A stretch of 64,000 bases of DNA from Parazoarcus communis SWub3 = DSM 12120. Lineage in GTDB: Bacteria; Pseudomonadota; Gammaproteobacteria; Burkholderiales; Rhodocyclaceae. Shown here piece by piece: positions 38,775 through 46,724 of the stretch (positions are counted from its first letter, which is position 1; each line of letters starts with the position of its first letter). The stretch is taken from positions 310,001-374,000 of the forward strand of contig NZ_QKOE01000002.1 in assembly GCF_003226565.1 (NCBI RefSeq). Reading direction: 5' to 3'. The notes under the pieces were generated by a model that was given only the letters and a program-made list of their open reading frames with translations, ran no database searches and was not told where the DNA came from. A program made the translations under genes and the position numbers.

Positions 38775-39632
38775 TCATAGCCCCTTGCGTGGAATCAGGC
38801 CGTTGGGTCGGACGAGCAGCGTGATCACCATGAACACATAGATCAGGAAGGCGCCAAGCTCGGGCAGGTAGTACTTGCCGGCCACATCGACGATGCCTAC
38901 CAGCAGTGCGGCGACGAAGGGGCCGATGATGGTGCCGGCGCCACCGACGCAGACCACGATCAGGAAGAAGATCAGATATTTCAGCGCAAAGCTGGGCTCC
39001 AGCCCCAGGATGCCCAGGCTCAGTGCGCCGCCCAGTCCGGCCAGGCCACAGCCGAACGCAAAGGTCAGGAAGAACAGACGCTGCACATGAATGCCGGTGC
39101 CGCGCGCAACGCGTTGATTGTCGACCGCGGCGCGAACCATGGCGCCGTAGCGCGTGCGATTGAGCACCAGCAGCAGGCCGGCGAGGATGGCAAAGCCGCA
39201 GACGATCAGGAACAGCCGGTAGCGGCCCACTTCCAGCCCCATCAGCGACATGCTGCCGGTCAGGCTTTCCGGGGGCGAGAAGGCTTGTATCGTCGGCCCG
39301 AAGAAGTAGGTGAATACCGCGACCGAGACGAACACCAGGCCGATCGACAACAGCACCTGATCCAGCGGATGAGCACGATAAAGGCGGCGATAGAGGGTGA
39401 ATTCCAGCACGCCACCCACCAGCGCGGCGGCGACGAAGCTGGCCACCAGCGCCGGGAAGAAGCCCAGACCGAACTGGTTCATTGCGGTCACCGCCGCATA
39501 GCCACCGATCATGGCGAATGCGCCATGTGCGAGGTTGACGAAGCTCATCAGACCCATCGTGACCGATAGTCCGACCGCAATGAGGAAGAGCAGCATGCCG
39601 TAGGCGATGCCGTCGAAGATCACGATGCCCAT
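38775..39632 (-). CDS. livH: branched-chain-type ABC permease LivH
   Basis: The 285-residue membrane protein has about eight helices. LivH features are GIAYGMLLFLIAVGLSVTMG, LMSFVNLAHGAFAMIGGYAA, the EAA-like loop RYGAMVRAAVDNQRVARGTG and GGAGTIIGPFVAALLVGIVD. The start is at 39632, 57 nt after the solute-binding-protein stop. With LivM it forms the membrane channel. Confidence 0.93.
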   Translation of the reverse strand: MGIVIFDGIAYGMLLFLIAVGLSVTMGLMSFVNLAHGAFAMIGGYAAVTAMNQFGLGFFPALVASFVAAALVGGVLEFTLYRRLYRAHPLDQVLLSIGLVFVSVAVFTYFFGPTIQAFSPPESLTGSMSLMGLEVGRYRLFLIVCGFAILAGLLLVLNRTRYGAMVRAAVDNQRVARGTGIHVQRLFFLTFAFGCGLAGLGGALSLGILGLEPSFALKYLIFFLIVVCVGGAGTIIGPFVAALLVGIVDVAGKYYLPELGAFLIYVFMVITLLVRPNGLIPRKGL

Positions 39633-39689
39633 TGGGACTCCACGGGTTGCGGGAGGAAGACAGGGCCCGCCGTGGGCGGGCCCGCACCA

Positions 39690-40871
39690 TTACTTGGCCG
39701 CCTTGGCGGGGTCCTTGACCTTGTCGAACTGGTCGAACTCGACGTTGACCAACTCGCCACCGACCCGCTCTGTCCGGCGGATGTACACGGTCTGCACAAT
39801 GTCACCCGTGGCAGCGTCGATCTCGATCGGGCCGCGCGGGCTCTCGAACTGCAGGCCCTTCAGTGCGGCCATCACCTTGTCGCCACTGACATCGCCGCCA
39901 GTCTTCTGCAGGGCGCCGGCAATCGCTGCCATGCCATCGTAGGCGGTGATCGCGAAGTAGCTCGGGCGCATCGACTTGCCGAAGGTGTCGTAGAAGTCCT
40001 TCACGAACTTCTGATTCTTCTCCGACTTGTGCGCGTAGGAATAGTGGTGGCTGGTGATCAGGCCCAGTGCGGCGTCGCCGGTGGCCTCGAGGTAGCTGTC
40101 GTCGGTCGCTTCGCCGGTGGCGAAGAGCTTGATGCCGGCTTCTTCCATGCCGCGCTCCTTCCACGCCTTCAGGAAGGCGGGCGGCATCACGCCGGAGGGA
40201 AAGAAGAAGAACACCGACTCGGGCTTGGCGTCCTTGATCCGCTGCACATAGGCCGAGAAGTCCGGGTTGTTCATCGGCGTGCGGACACTACCCACCACCT
40301 TGCCGCCGCCCATCGCGAAAGCCTGCTCGAATGCGGTATGGGCATCGGTGCCGGACGCATAGTCGGCAACCACCACATAGGTTTCCTTGACCCCCTGCTT
40401 GAGCAGCCAGGTGGCCATCGGCGCCGACACCTGCTGCACGGTGAAGGACACGCGGGCGATGTAGGGCGAGCTGGTGGTGATCGCGGAGGATGAGGCATTC
40501 ATCACCACGGTCGGCACCTTGGCCTGGGTCACGATCGGTGCCAGCGCGTAGGCATTGGGGCTGAAGTCCAGGCCGGTGATGAAGCTGACCTTGTCGCGCA
40601 CGATCAGCTCCTGGGCAAAGCGCTTGGCCGCATCCGGTGCCGGCCCGGCGGTGTCCTTCTTGATGATCTCGACCTTCTTGCCGGCAATCTTGCCCCCGTG
40701 CTCCTTGAGGTAGAGCTGGATGCCGGCGTCGAACTGGCGGCCATAGTCGGCATACGGACCGGAGTAGGAGGCGATCACACCGATGCGCAGGGTCTCATCG
40801 GCCTGCGCCGGGGTGCCGAGCAGGCCACAGGCCAGTGCAAGGGCGGCGATTACGGGGGTCTTCTTCAGCAT
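39690..40871 (-). CDS. ABC transporter substrate-binding protein (LivK-like)
   Basis: The 393-residue periplasmic protein has a signal peptide (MLKKTPVIAALALACGLLGTPAQA) and a type-1 periplasmic-binding fold. Segments such as LRIGVIASYSGPYADYGRQF, VSFITGLDFSPNAYALAPIV and ITAYDGMAAIAGALQKTGGD are typical of the family, whose members in catabolic clusters bind aromatic or amine substrates. It lies at the head of livHMGF, 99 nt after the reductase gene. The ligand is unknown but should be the cluster's substrate. Confidence 0.9.
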   Translation of the reverse strand: MLKKTPVIAALALACGLLGTPAQADETLRIGVIASYSGPYADYGRQFDAGIQLYLKEHGGKIAGKKVEIIKKDTAGPAPDAAKRFAQELIVRDKVSFITGLDFSPNAYALAPIVTQAKVPTVVMNASSSAITTSSPYIARVSFTVQQVSAPMATWLLKQGVKETYVVVADYASGTDAHTAFEQAFAMGGGKVVGSVRTPMNNPDFSAYVQRIKDAKPESVFFFFPSGVMPPAFLKAWKERGMEEAGIKLFATGEATDDSYLEATGDAALGLITSHHYSYAHKSEKNQKFVKDFYDTFGKSMRPSYFAITAYDGMAAIAGALQKTGGDVSGDKVMAALKGLQFESPRGPIEIDAATGDIVQTVYIRRTERVGGELVNVEFDQFDKVKDPAKAAK

Positions 40872-40970
40872 TGCAGTATCTCCACGAGGGGACCGCCGGG
40901 GCGGTGTTGGGGGGGTGATGCGAAGCGTGCTTTTCTTGTGTGTGCCTGGTCGTGCGAGTCGATGGCAGGT

Positions 40971-42221
40971 TTATCGAGGTATCAGCGTCCGGGGGTCGAA
41001 GTCCGGGTCGGCCAGCGTGTCGGCGGCAATTGCCGTCCTTGCTGCCACCAGCTTGCGGCCCAGCATGTGATCGGCCGGCCGGCTGACGGTCTGCACCGCG
41101 GCGATGCAGCCATCGCGCAGGCAGAACACGCTGAAACGACCTGAAGCCGGATCACCGCGAACCACGACGTCGTCCGTCGGCGACATCAGTCCGGCCATCT
41201 GCAACTTGGCGTCGTACTGGTCGCTCCAGAACCACGGCACCGCGATGCACGCCTGTGGCTGGCCGGCAATCAGGCTGGCGGCGGCGCGGGCAAGATCGTT
41301 GGCGACCTGGATCGACTCGAGACGCAGCGGAGTGTCCGGTTCTGCCGCATGAGGGTTGGGGGTGGCGGCGCAGTCACCGATGGCGAGCACGCCGGGTGCC
41401 GACGTCCGTCCGAGCGCATCGGTGACAATCCCGTTTGCGCAGACGATGCCGGCGGCGCGGGCCAGCTCGTCGTTGGGCACGACACCGATGCCGGCCACCA
41501 CCAGATCACAGCCCAGACATTCGCCACTTTCCAGCTCCACCGCGCTGACCTTGCCAGCATGGCCGTGGATGGCCTGTACCGCGCTGTTGCACAGCACCCG
41601 TACGCAGTGTGCGGCATGCAGGCTGGCAACGAAGCGGCTGATCTCCGGCGTCACTGCCCGGCTGAGCAGGCGTGACCCTAGTTCGACCACCGTCACCTCC
41701 AGGCCACGACCGGCCAGCGCGGCGGCAACTTCCAGGCCGATGAATCCGCCGCCGATGACGCACACGCGCTTGCCCTTGTGCGCGGCTTCGTCAAGCGCCA
41801 GGGCATCGTCCAGCGAACGCAGCGCATGCACGCCCTGCAGTCCGGCTCCCGGCATTGGCAGCGCTCGGCAGCGTGCGCCGGTGGCGAGCGCCAGCCAGTC
41901 CCAGGCCAGCGTGCTGCCGTCGGCCAGTGTCAGACGATGGGCCGCCGGATCGATGTGGCTCACCCGCATGTCGGGGACGTGCTCGATGCGGGCTTCGCGG
42001 TAGAAGTCGGCCGACTTCAACGCCAGCGCCGCCACCGTGGTCTTGCCGGTGAGCAGCCCTTTCGACAGTGGTGGCCGCTGGTAGGGCAGGTGGGGCTCGT
42101 CGCCGAACATCAGGATGCGTCCGTCAAACCCGGCATCGCGTGCGCTCGCAGCAAGCTGCACGCCGGCATACGACGCGCCGACAATGGCCAGGGTCGGGGG
42201 CGTGCTGGAAAGGGGACTCAT
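40971..42221 (-). CDS. FAD-dependent ferredoxin reductase (Rieske electron donor)
   Basis: The 416-residue oxidoreductase passes NAD(P)H electrons to a ferredoxin. FAD and NAD sites are seen as LAIVGASYAGVQLAASARDA (residues 11-30) and KRVCVIGGGFIGLEVAAALA (about 150-170). PYQRPPLSKGLL and the C-terminal FAD motif GVLAIGDCAATPN are typical of ferredoxin-NAD reductases of the RodA/BphA4 class. The start overlaps the ferredoxin stop by 4 nt (ATGA), so the two are coupled. It should serve the Rieske oxygenase of this cluster. Confidence 0.92.
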   Translation of the reverse strand: MSPLSSTPPTLAIVGASYAGVQLAASARDAGFDGRILMFGDEPHLPYQRPPLSKGLLTGKTTVAALALKSADFYREARIEHVPDMRVSHIDPAAHRLTLADGSTLAWDWLALATGARCRALPMPGAGLQGVHALRSLDDALALDEAAHKGKRVCVIGGGFIGLEVAAALAGRGLEVTVVELGSRLLSRAVTPEISRFVASLHAAHCVRVLCNSAVQAIHGHAGKVSAVELESGECLGCDLVVAGIGVVPNDELARAAGIVCANGIVTDALGRTSAPGVLAIGDCAATPNPHAAEPDTPLRLESIQVANDLARAAASLIAGQPQACIAVPWFWSDQYDAKLQMAGLMSPTDDVVVRGDPASGRFSVFCLRDGCIAAVQTVSRPADHMLGRKLVAARTAIAADTLADPDFDPRTLIPR

Positions 42222-42541
42222 GCCTGGGTGGCCGGTACGTGGATCACCAGGCCGTCTAGCTCGGCCACCAGCGCAATCTGACAGCTCAGGCGGCTGGTCG
42301 GGCGGCGCTCGGCAGCAACCCCTTCGAGCAGTTCGCGCTCCATGTCGTCGGGCTCGGGCAGGCGCTCGAAGTAAGCCGGGTCCACATACACATGACAGGT
42401 CGCACAGGAGGCGCAGCCGCCGCATTCGGCATCGATGCCGCGTACATTGTTGAGGATGGCGGCTTCCATCACGCTCTGGCCGATCGGGGCGTCGACGCTG
42501 CGGGTGTTGCCGTCCTTGAGGACAAAGTGGATCGTAGGCAT
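42218..42541 (-). CDS. [2Fe-2S] adrenodoxin-type ferredoxin
   Basis: The 107-residue ferredoxin has cluster cysteines in ECGGCASCATCHVYV (C-x5-C-x2-C) and a distal Cys in SRLSCQIAL, as in adrenodoxin/putidaredoxin. One extra cysteine lies inside the cluster loop. The start at 42541 gives MPTIHFVLKDGNTRSVDAPI. It sits 2 nt after the GS-like gene stop and overlaps the reductase start. It should carry electrons from the reductase to the Rieske oxygenase. Confidence 0.93.
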   Translation of the reverse strand: MPTIHFVLKDGNTRSVDAPIGQSVMEAAILNNVRGIDAECGGCASCATCHVYVDPAYFERLPEPDDMERELLEGVAAERRPTSRLSCQIALVAELDGLVIHVPATQA

Positions 42542-42543
42542 GG

Positions 42544-43983
42544 TCAGAACATCTCGAAATACTCGCGGTGCTCCCACTCGGAGACCTCGAGGTTGAAACG
42601 GGCCAGCTCGGCCTCCTTGATGTGGCACAGATAGCTCACGAAGCGCGGGCCAAGCTGTTCGCACAGGTAGTCATCGCTGCGCAATGCGTCCAGTGCATCG
42701 CCCAGCGTGCGTGGCAGGGCCGGGGCGGCCGTGTCGTAGGGCGTGTCGGCTGACGGTCCCGGCTCGAGCTGGCGGCGCAGCCCATCGAGACCGGAGAACA
42801 ACTGCGACGCCAGGTACAGATAGGGATTGGCGGCCGGTTCGCCAATGCGGTTCTCGATCCGCGTGGCGGCCTGACCGACCCCGCCCAGCACCCTGAGCAT
42901 TGCCCCGCGGTTGTCGCGCGCCCACAGTGCGCGGTCCGGGGCCAGCGAAAATGGACGGTAGCGGCGGTAGCCATTGATCGTCGGACTGGCGAGCACCGCC
43001 GAGCCGCTGGCGTGTGCCAGCAGACCCGCCAGATAGTGGCGGCCGGTGGCGCTGAGGTCGTCGCCAGCCTGTGTCGGCACGAACACGTTGTGGCCGTCGC
43101 GCTTGCTGCGCAGCGACTGATGCAGATGCCAGCCACTCGACATCACATTGGGGATCTTGGGCCGGCACATGAAGGTGGCGTGATAACCGTGGCGGCGGCA
43201 GATCTGCTTGACCGCGCTACGTAGCAGCACCATCGCATCGGCGGGGGCGAGGCCGATGGTCGGGCCGAAGGTCAGTTCGAACTGGCTGGGGCCGAACTCG
43301 ATTTCCAGCGATCGCAGCGGCAGGCCCAGCCCCTGGATGTGATGCCGCAGCAACTCCATGACGCCGTCGACATCGTCGTAACGCTGCTCGGTCAGGTACT
43401 GGTGACCATGCGACAGCAGCGACACGCTCGGCGGGGTGCCCGGCTGACCCGAGTCACCCAGTGCCATGCGTGGATCGTCGAGGCGGAACACATGGAACTC
43501 GACCTCCAGCCCGGCGACGAAATCCAGCCCGAACTCATCGAGCTGCCCGATCGCGCGTCGCAGGATCTGTCTTGAGGACAGCGGCGACGGACGGCCGTCG
43601 GCCATATAGGCGTCGCACAGCACCCAGCCGGTCTTGTGCGCCCACGGCAGCACCCGGAAGGTCTCCGGGTCCGCCACCATGGTGAAATCGGCGCCACCCT
43701 GCATGCCTTCGAAGTCAAAGCCGCCGCCGCTGGAAAACACCGGGAACACGGTCTTGTGCGACGTGTCCTTGGCGAGCAGGGTGGTGGTCATGTTGACCCC
43801 TTCGCGCAGCGCGTCCCGGGCGGCCGCTGCCACCAGGGTCTTGCCGCGCAGCACGCCATGCTGGTCGGGGTAAGCAAAGCGCACGAGCTCGAGCCCCTCG
43901 GCATCGATCCGGCGGATCAGTGCCTCGGCGGCTTCGGCCTGCGCCGGCGACCAGAGATCGAAACGATCGACGAAACTGCTCAT
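42544..43983 (-). CDS. glutamine synthetase-like gamma-glutamylamide ligase
   Basis: The 479-residue protein belongs to the GlnA superfamily. Evidence includes RFAYPDQHGVLRGKTLVAAA at the N-terminus, IEFGPSQFELTFGPTIGLAP (metal-binding), ATFMCRPKIPNVMSSGWHLH (ammonium/ATP region), and RIENRIGEPAANPYLYLASQ at the C-terminal end. No adenylylation tyrosine motif is present. Its context (Rieske oxygenase, class I GATase, amine-type transport) fits gamma-glutamyl ligases acting on amines, such as AtdA1 (aniline), IpuC (isopropylamine) or PuuA (putrescine). It lies 15 nt after the Rieske gene. The true amine is not predictable from sequence. Confidence 0.88.
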   Translation of the reverse strand: MSSFVDRFDLWSPAQAEAAEALIRRIDAEGLELVRFAYPDQHGVLRGKTLVAAAARDALREGVNMTTTLLAKDTSHKTVFPVFSSGGGFDFEGMQGGADFTMVADPETFRVLPWAHKTGWVLCDAYMADGRPSPLSSRQILRRAIGQLDEFGLDFVAGLEVEFHVFRLDDPRMALGDSGQPGTPPSVSLLSHGHQYLTEQRYDDVDGVMELLRHHIQGLGLPLRSLEIEFGPSQFELTFGPTIGLAPADAMVLLRSAVKQICRRHGYHATFMCRPKIPNVMSSGWHLHQSLRSKRDGHNVFVPTQAGDDLSATGRHYLAGLLAHASGSAVLASPTINGYRRYRPFSLAPDRALWARDNRGAMLRVLGGVGQAATRIENRIGEPAANPYLYLASQLFSGLDGLRRQLEPGPSADTPYDTAAPALPRTLGDALDALRSDDYLCEQLGPRFVSYLCHIKEAELARFNLEVSEWEHREYFEMF

Positions 43984-43998
43984 GGTCGGGTTCCGTCC

Positions 43999-45321
43999 TC
44001 AGTCGGTCAGGCGCGCGGCGGCCCACGACGACTGCTCGCGGCGCTTGCGGTCGGCGTCCTTGCAATAGGTCGCGGTCCGGTCGCTGGGGCTGACGCCGTC
44101 GATCGAAGGCGGTCCGCTGAAGGCGGCGGCCTGGTCGGCATTGATCAGCATCGGTGCCGGCTGGCCGGCCTGGGTCGCTTCGATCGCACTCACCAGCAGG
44201 CGGCGGTAGGCGATGATGCCCTTGTCGGTGGTGCCGAGGTGTTCGCGGGTGCGATCCTGGATCGGCCCCTGGGACTCGATCGCCCACTGGTCATGGACGT
44301 TGATGTCGTTGCCCATGCCGGTGTAGGTCTCGTTCAACTGCTCGTCGATGTTGTAGCCGTAGTTGTTGCGCTTGTTCTTGCGCGAGGTGTAATCCGGCAG
44401 CTCATAGAGTTCCAGGCGCTGGTCACGCATCTGCTGCTTGTTCACCGGGCCGGTAAAGCTGGTGAAGATCGCGTACCAGTAGCAGTGGGTATCATCGACC
44501 GGCACATGCCATTGCGAGATCGTCATCTCCGAGCTCATCGGAATCACGAAAGCCTGCGGGAACACCACATTGGTGACGCGAACGTGCGTGCTCTCCTCGC
44601 TGAGCTTGCGCAGCGACGTCAGGCGCAGCCCGTAATCGGCGCTTTCCACCGCGATGTCCGGACGGTCGAACTCGCGCAGCACCTTGGTGATCGGCATGTC
44701 CGAGTCATTGGAGGCACCACGGAACTGCTTGCCATAGCTGGCCTCGGTGCTTTCGTCCTGGAAAAAGCGATGCAGGTAGGAGGCGTGCGCGGGGTCGATA
44801 CCCACTTCCAGCGCCTGCAGCCAGTTGCATTCGAACAGCCCCTTGAACGCGAACACATGGGTGTCCGGTGCGACGAAACAGTCGAACGCCGGGAAGGCCG
44901 GCGGTTCGCCTTCGCCGATGTAGGCGAAGATGATGCCGCTCTTCTCCACCACCGGGTAGGCGGACTGCTTGATGCGGGTGCACAGCTTGCTGCCTGCCGG
45001 CTCGGCCGGCGTTTCCAGACAGGTGCCCTTCACGTCGAACAACCAGCCGTGGAAAGGGCAGCGCAGACCCCCGTCTTCGAGACGCCCGAACGCCAGATCC
45101 GCGCCACGGTGCGGACAGTCGCGGTCGAGCAAGCCCAGTTCGCCCTTCTCGTCGCGGAACAGGACAAAGTCCTGGCCCATCAGGCGTACCGCACGTACCG
45201 GCCGCTTTTCCTCAAGCTCTTCCACCAGCGCAATCGGTTGCCAATAGCGGCGCAACAGCGCGCCTGCAGGGGTTCCGGGACCGACGCGGGTGATGAAATC
45301 GTTTTGCTCTGCACTGATCAA
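43999..45321 (-). CDS. Rieske non-haem iron oxygenase, alpha subunit (phthalate-type)
   Basis: The 440-residue oxygenase has a Rieske cluster motif CPHRGADL...CPFHGW (C-x-H and C-x2-H) at about residues 70-95. The mononuclear iron motif is IDPAHASYLHRF (D-x2-H-x4-H). Length and a C-terminal helical extension resemble single-component (alpha3) phthalate or vanillate-type oxygenases, and no beta subunit is in the cluster. The start is TTG at 45321, with GGAG 7 nt upstream, since an ATG is absent before the conserved N-terminus. It is the first gene of the - strand cluster; substrate oxidation could be hydroxylation or N-dealkylation. Confidence 0.92.
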   Translation of the reverse strand: MISAEQNDFITRVGPGTPAGALLRRYWQPIALVEELEEKRPVRAVRLMGQDFVLFRDEKGELGLLDRDCPHRGADLAFGRLEDGGLRCPFHGWLFDVKGTCLETPAEPAGSKLCTRIKQSAYPVVEKSGIIFAYIGEGEPPAFPAFDCFVAPDTHVFAFKGLFECNWLQALEVGIDPAHASYLHRFFQDESTEASYGKQFRGASNDSDMPITKVLREFDRPDIAVESADYGLRLTSLRKLSEESTHVRVTNVVFPQAFVIPMSSEMTISQWHVPVDDTHCYWYAIFTSFTGPVNKQQMRDQRLELYELPDYTSRKNKRNNYGYNIDEQLNETYTGMGNDINVHDQWAIESQGPIQDRTREHLGTTDKGIIAYRRLLVSAIEATQAGQPAPMLINADQAAAFSGPPSIDGVSPSDRTATYCKDADRKRREQSSWAAARLTD

Positions 45322-45348
45322 GGGCGTTCTCCTGGGATGGTGTCTGCA

Positions 45349-45360
45349 ATTGCATACAAT
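45349..45360. promoter_or_regulatory. candidate GntR operator, Rieske side
   Basis: ATTGCATACAAT is nearly self-complementary, lies 28 nt before the Rieske TTG, and recurs identically at 45833-45844. Repeated near-palindromes of about 12 bp are typical of FadR-type GntR operators. Confidence 0.5.
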
Positions 45361-45832
45361 GGTATTCAAGATTAACCAAAACTTGATGCAGGTCAACGAA
45401 TTCGCTTCACTTTTCTGCTGATGGTTTGCATCGATCGAGGCAGGTATTGGTGCGTGATGGCTGGTTATTAAGTTAAAAAACAGATATTTAGTGAAGTTTT
45501 GTAGTGTTTCGATACTGTCTGATGAAAATCGGGGCTTGCTCTTGATTGCATGCAACTGATGATCGTTTGGCAGGGTATGGTTTTTTCTGTGTGCAAGAAC
45601 TGATCCAGATCGTGGCAGTTATCCAACGGTGGTAATAATTTACTTGTCAATCAGATGCTTGCCGGGCCGGTTCTGCGCCGCGATGCGCTTCATGGGGATA
45701 TGTTTTTGATCTTTTGATGATTTTTTGCAGTGGCATGGCACTGTTATGGGGTGTGGTCCGCGTCGACGCACCAGTGTGGTGAAAGCGCGCCCTGCCGGTG
45801 GCGATGTGGACAATTGGTCAAGCGGGTGATCT

Positions 45833-45844
45833 ATTGCATACAAT
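45833..45844. promoter_or_regulatory. candidate GntR operator, regulator side
   Basis: The second exact ATTGCATACAAT copy lies 42 nt before the GntR ATG, where it could give autoregulation. Confidence 0.5.
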
Positions 45845-45886
45845 GAGTGCAGGCAGTCAGTCCGGCCCACAGGAGGCCTACCCATC

Positions 45887-46636
45887 ATGCAGACGCAATC
45901 CCCTCAGTCGCAGCAGTCCCGTGTCCTCGTGCAGTTGCGCGACATGATCCTCAAGGGCGTGTTTGCCCCGGGTGAGCGTCTGGCCGAGATTCCGCTATCC
46001 GAGCGTCTGGAGGCGTCGCGCACGCCGGTACGGCTCGCGCTGGCGACCTTGCAGCACGAAGGCTTGATCGAACCGCTTGCCGGTGGGGGCTACCAGATGC
46101 GGCGCTTCACCGCGCAGGAGGTGTCCGATGCGATCGAGGTCCGCGGTGTGCTCGAAGGCATGGCTGCACGGCTGCTGGCCGAGCGCGGCGCGCCCAGGCA
46201 GTTGATGCGTGACCTGCAGGCCTGCCTGGAGCAGGGCGACGAGGCGGTGGACAAGCCGACCATGGACCTCGACGACTACGCCAGCTATCAGGAGATGAAC
46301 AACCGCTTCCATGAACTGCTGGTGCAGGGGTGTGGCAACTCGGCACTGATCCGCTCGCTAGAGACGCTCAATGGCCAGCCCTTTGCGGCGGCCAGTGCAA
46401 CCTTGCCGATGCAGTCGGCGCGTGACGAGGAGGGGCAGCGCTGGATGCGCCTGGCGCACCGCCAGCACCACGCCCTGGTCGATGCCATCACGCGCGGGCA
46501 AGGTGCGCGGGCACAGGCGCTGGCTCAGGAGCACGTCGAGATCGCACGCATGAACGTCGACTCGGCGCTCGAGCACGCCGACAAGATGGCCGGCTTGATG
46601 CCGGCAATGCGGCTGGTGTCGGCAAACAGGCCATGA
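45887..46636 (+). CDS. GntR family regulator (FadR/FCD subfamily)
   Basis: The 249-residue regulator has an N-terminal winged helix with LRDMILKGVFAPGERLAEIP and ASRTPVRLALATLQHEGLIE. The FCD ligand domain follows (about 90-225) with AIEVRGVLEGMAARLLAERG, metal/ligand-site histidines (NNRFHELL, HRQHHALVDAI) and EHVEIAR. It is divergent from the Rieske-GS-transporter cluster and most likely controls it, in response to the substrate or a gamma-glutamyl intermediate. The two copies of ATTGCATACAAT in between are candidate operators. It is followed by an intrinsic terminator. Confidence 0.92.
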   Translation: MQTQSPQSQQSRVLVQLRDMILKGVFAPGERLAEIPLSERLEASRTPVRLALATLQHEGLIEPLAGGGYQMRRFTAQEVSDAIEVRGVLEGMAARLLAERGAPRQLMRDLQACLEQGDEAVDKPTMDLDDYASYQEMNNRFHELLVQGCGNSALIRSLETLNGQPFAAASATLPMQSARDEEGQRWMRLAHRQHHALVDAITRGQGARAQALAQEHVEIARMNVDSALEHADKMAGLMPAMRLVSANRP

Positions 46637-46680
46637 CGGCCTGGCGGCGCGATCGCTGACGATCGGGTAAACTCGTCCCC

Positions 46681-46709
46681 TGCCGCCTGCTCGGGCGGCA
46701 TTGTTTTTT
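46681..46709 (+). terminator. intrinsic terminator of the GntR gene
   Basis: A 7-bp stem tgccgcc/ggcggca with a 6-nt loop is followed by ttgtttttt. It separates the catabolic cluster from the rep gene, whose ATG is at 46725. Confidence 0.9.
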
Positions 46710-46724
46710 CGGTGCCCCGATTCG

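Larger units (their letters stand above)
45322..45886. promoter_or_regulatory. 565-nt divergent regulatory region of the Rieske/GS cluster
   Basis: The region between the Rieske and GntR starts is AT-rich and holds no convincing gene. Its features are two exact copies of ATTGCATACAAT (45349-45360 and 45833-45844), one near each gene start, and a related ATTGCATGCAAC at about 45545-45556. Short frames here (60 and 82 aa on -) have no family features. Confidence 0.6.

Noticed and set aside
45468-45888. 60- and 82-codon frames on - in the divergent Rieske/GntR region
   Set aside because: Low-complexity, no ribosome-binding site, and they overlap the AT-rich regulatory segment.
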